Positions 34,982 through 35,513 of a stretch of 35,513 bases of DNA are shown here, piece after piece. The DNA lies in contig CAMWNR010000009.1 in the NCBI GenBank assembly GCA_947175665.1, positions 1 through 35,513 on the forward strand, given 5' to 3'. The stretch is from an uncultured Porphyromonadaceae bacterium (GTDB taxonomy: Bacteria; Bacteroidota; Bacteroidia; Bacteroidales; Muribaculaceae). Each line of letters opens with the position of its first letter. Positions within the stretch are counted from its first letter, which is position 1. Both the position numbers and the translations under genes were made by a program. The notes under the pieces were generated by a model. That model was not told where the DNA came from. It was given only the letters and a program-made list of their open reading frames with translations, and ran no database searches.

Positions 34982-35155
34982 TTAAACCCATTCACCTTCT
35001 GTTATTTCATGCCAGTCGTGGCTATCGCCACATGGACATGGACCACTTTTAAGTTGGCCAGATCCATAACCATTTACAAAACCTGCATCTTTTTGAACAG
35101 TTCGTACGATGGCTCTACAATTATAGCATTGCCAGGTAGTTACATAAGTAGACAT
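34982..35155 (-). CDS. 57-residue zinc-ribbon-like protein
   Basis: Below the length cut-off of the ORF track. It reads from the ATG at 35155 to a TAA at 34982. The protein has WQCYNCRAIV near the N-terminus and GPCPCGDSHDWHEI toward the C-terminus: a CxxC and a CxCG-D-x-H set that can bind one zinc. A glycine-rich turn (GFVNGYGSGQ) lies between them. An A-rich stretch (aataaaaagtat) precedes the ATG, the usual kind of start region in Bacteroidetes. It is probably a small structural or nucleic-acid/protein binding module; the function is unknown. The plus-strand 97-aa ORF over this region is its shadow. Confidence 0.65.
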   Translation of the reverse strand: MSTYVTTWQCYNCRAIVRTVQKDAGFVNGYGSGQLKSGPCPCGDSHDWHEITEGEWV

Positions 35156-35213
35156 ATCATATACTTTTTATTGATGCCCTCTTCTCGGGTGTCGGGCTTG
35201 ACCCATAATTATT

Positions 35214-35417
35214 TAGTACTTTCTTCCTGTCAGAGGATTGGCGTATTTATTTCTGGATTGGCAAGTAAATCTCAATTCCCATTTTATCCAGAATTTCCTT
35301 AACTTTCTTTTCGCTACGAGGGCGTGTATAGAGGGCATTCCAAAATTTTGGATGCGCTTCGCGGTCGTCAGTCCCATTTATCGATGATTCTCTTTGCGTT
35401 GTTCCAAATCTTACCAT
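35214..35417 (-). pseudogene. UpxY/NusG-like transcription antiterminator remnant
   Basis: From an ATG at 35417 the minus strand encodes 56 residues including PKFWNALYTRPRSEKKVKEI and GIEIYLPIQK, the start of the NusG N-terminal domain in UpxY-type antiterminators, which control capsule operons in Bacteroidales. A TAA then stops it at 35247, but the same frame goes straight on with IRQSSDRKKVL, which is the next conserved UpxY segment (IRQWSDRKK). So a stop codon sits inside a formerly continuous gene. Similarity ends near 35214, and the remaining two thirds, including the KOW part, are missing. A UpxY protein is normally about 170-190 residues. Confidence 0.75.
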
Positions 35418-35439
35418 CGCACGATATTATTAAGGTGTT

Positions 35440-35468
35440 TTAATTATCTCTAAATAAGAGATAATTAA
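35440..35468. repeat. Perfect 11-bp inverted repeat before the UpxY remnant
   Basis: ttaattatctc (35440-35450) and gagataattaa (35458-35468) are perfect complements around a 7-base loop. It lies between the promoter box at 35477 and the remnant's ATG, so it would be in the 5' leader of a minus-strand transcript. It could be a leader hairpin or one end of an invertible-promoter structure known for UpxY loci; a partner copy would have to lie beyond the window. Confidence 0.5.
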
Positions 35469-35476
35469 TCTGAATG

Positions 35477-35484
35477 CAAATATA
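35477..35484 (-). promoter_or_regulatory. -7 box on the minus strand at the right edge
   Basis: On the minus strand TATATTTG matches TAnnTTTG. A -33 box is not clear in the 29 bases left before the window edge. It could drive the UpxY remnant, the zinc-ribbon gene and possibly genes further downstream. Confidence 0.5.
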
Positions 35485-35513
35485 GTTATTTTCATATAAA
35501 AGAGCATATAAAC

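Noticed and set aside
35009-35302. 97-aa plus-strand ORF
   Set aside because: Overlaps the zinc-ribbon gene and the UpxY remnant on the other strand, both of which have recognisable motifs.

Overview
The window looks like a chromosomal segment of a Bacteroidales bacterium, probably Muribaculaceae-like (the family is an inference). The evidence is the Bacteroidetes -7 promoter box TAnnTTTG upstream of several genes, often with a TTG or TTTG box about 19-20 bp further up. There is also a PorE-like type IX secretion component, secreted proteins with type-IX-like C-terminal domains, a BspA-like repeat lipoprotein, and a remnant of a UpxY-type antiterminator. No rRNA, tRNA, CRISPR array or transposase was seen.

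Left part (1-22 kb, mostly housekeeping and envelope genes with moderate GC by eye). hpt and adk are followed by a convergent porE-like gene. Next come a secreted PNGase F-like protein, a BspA-like lipoprotein, an Abi_2/AbiF-type HEPN defence protein with a structured intergenic region behind it, a Pif1-like helicase with an HRDC domain, and a large S8 protease with a type IX sorting domain. A surface-glycan group follows: a DUF1972-type GT4 glycosyltransferase on the minus strand, then an SGNH-like membrane protein, a B12-binding radical SAM enzyme and a GT2 glycosyltransferase on the plus strand. A perfect 22-bp stem separates this group from a minus-strand DXS-like enzyme. Beyond it lie a Fur-family regulator and an AspT-type transporter.

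Right part (22.2-35.5 kb, clearly more AT-rich by eye). One long minus-strand array appears to be a cell-wall signalling operon. In transcription order it holds a 90-aa membrane protein, an FhaA-like FHA protein, a 30-aa single-pass membrane microprotein absent from the ORF track, a PP2C phosphatase with a membrane anchor, a 1428-aa fusion of a SEDS (RodA/FtsW) polymerase with a class B PBP transpeptidase, a transmembrane Ser/Thr kinase, a second FHA protein, a TPR/outer-membrane-barrel protein, a lipoprotein, and the RNA 2'-phosphotransferase KptA. The central order FHA - PP2C - RodA - PBP - kinase matches the actinobacterial fhaA-fhaB-pstP-rodA-pbpA-pknA-pknB operon, but here RodA and PBP are one polypeptide and the setting is a Gram-negative envelope. 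Extra genes could extend the system to the outer membrane. This is the most interesting system in the window. Several junctions are overlaps or gaps of a few bases, which suggests translational coupling.

The extreme right holds a 57-aa zinc-ribbon gene, also missed by the ORF track, and a UpxY/NusG-like pseudogene interrupted by an in-frame stop, with a promoter-like box and a perfect hairpin upstream. This suggests an old capsule-locus head or a recombination edge.

Five ORF-track starts (hpt, the helicase, Fur, the AspT-type transporter and the kinase) use TTG or GTG and were moved to downstream ATGs. The SGNH-like gene was moved from an upstream ATG to a downstream ATG because of a promoter-like sequence.
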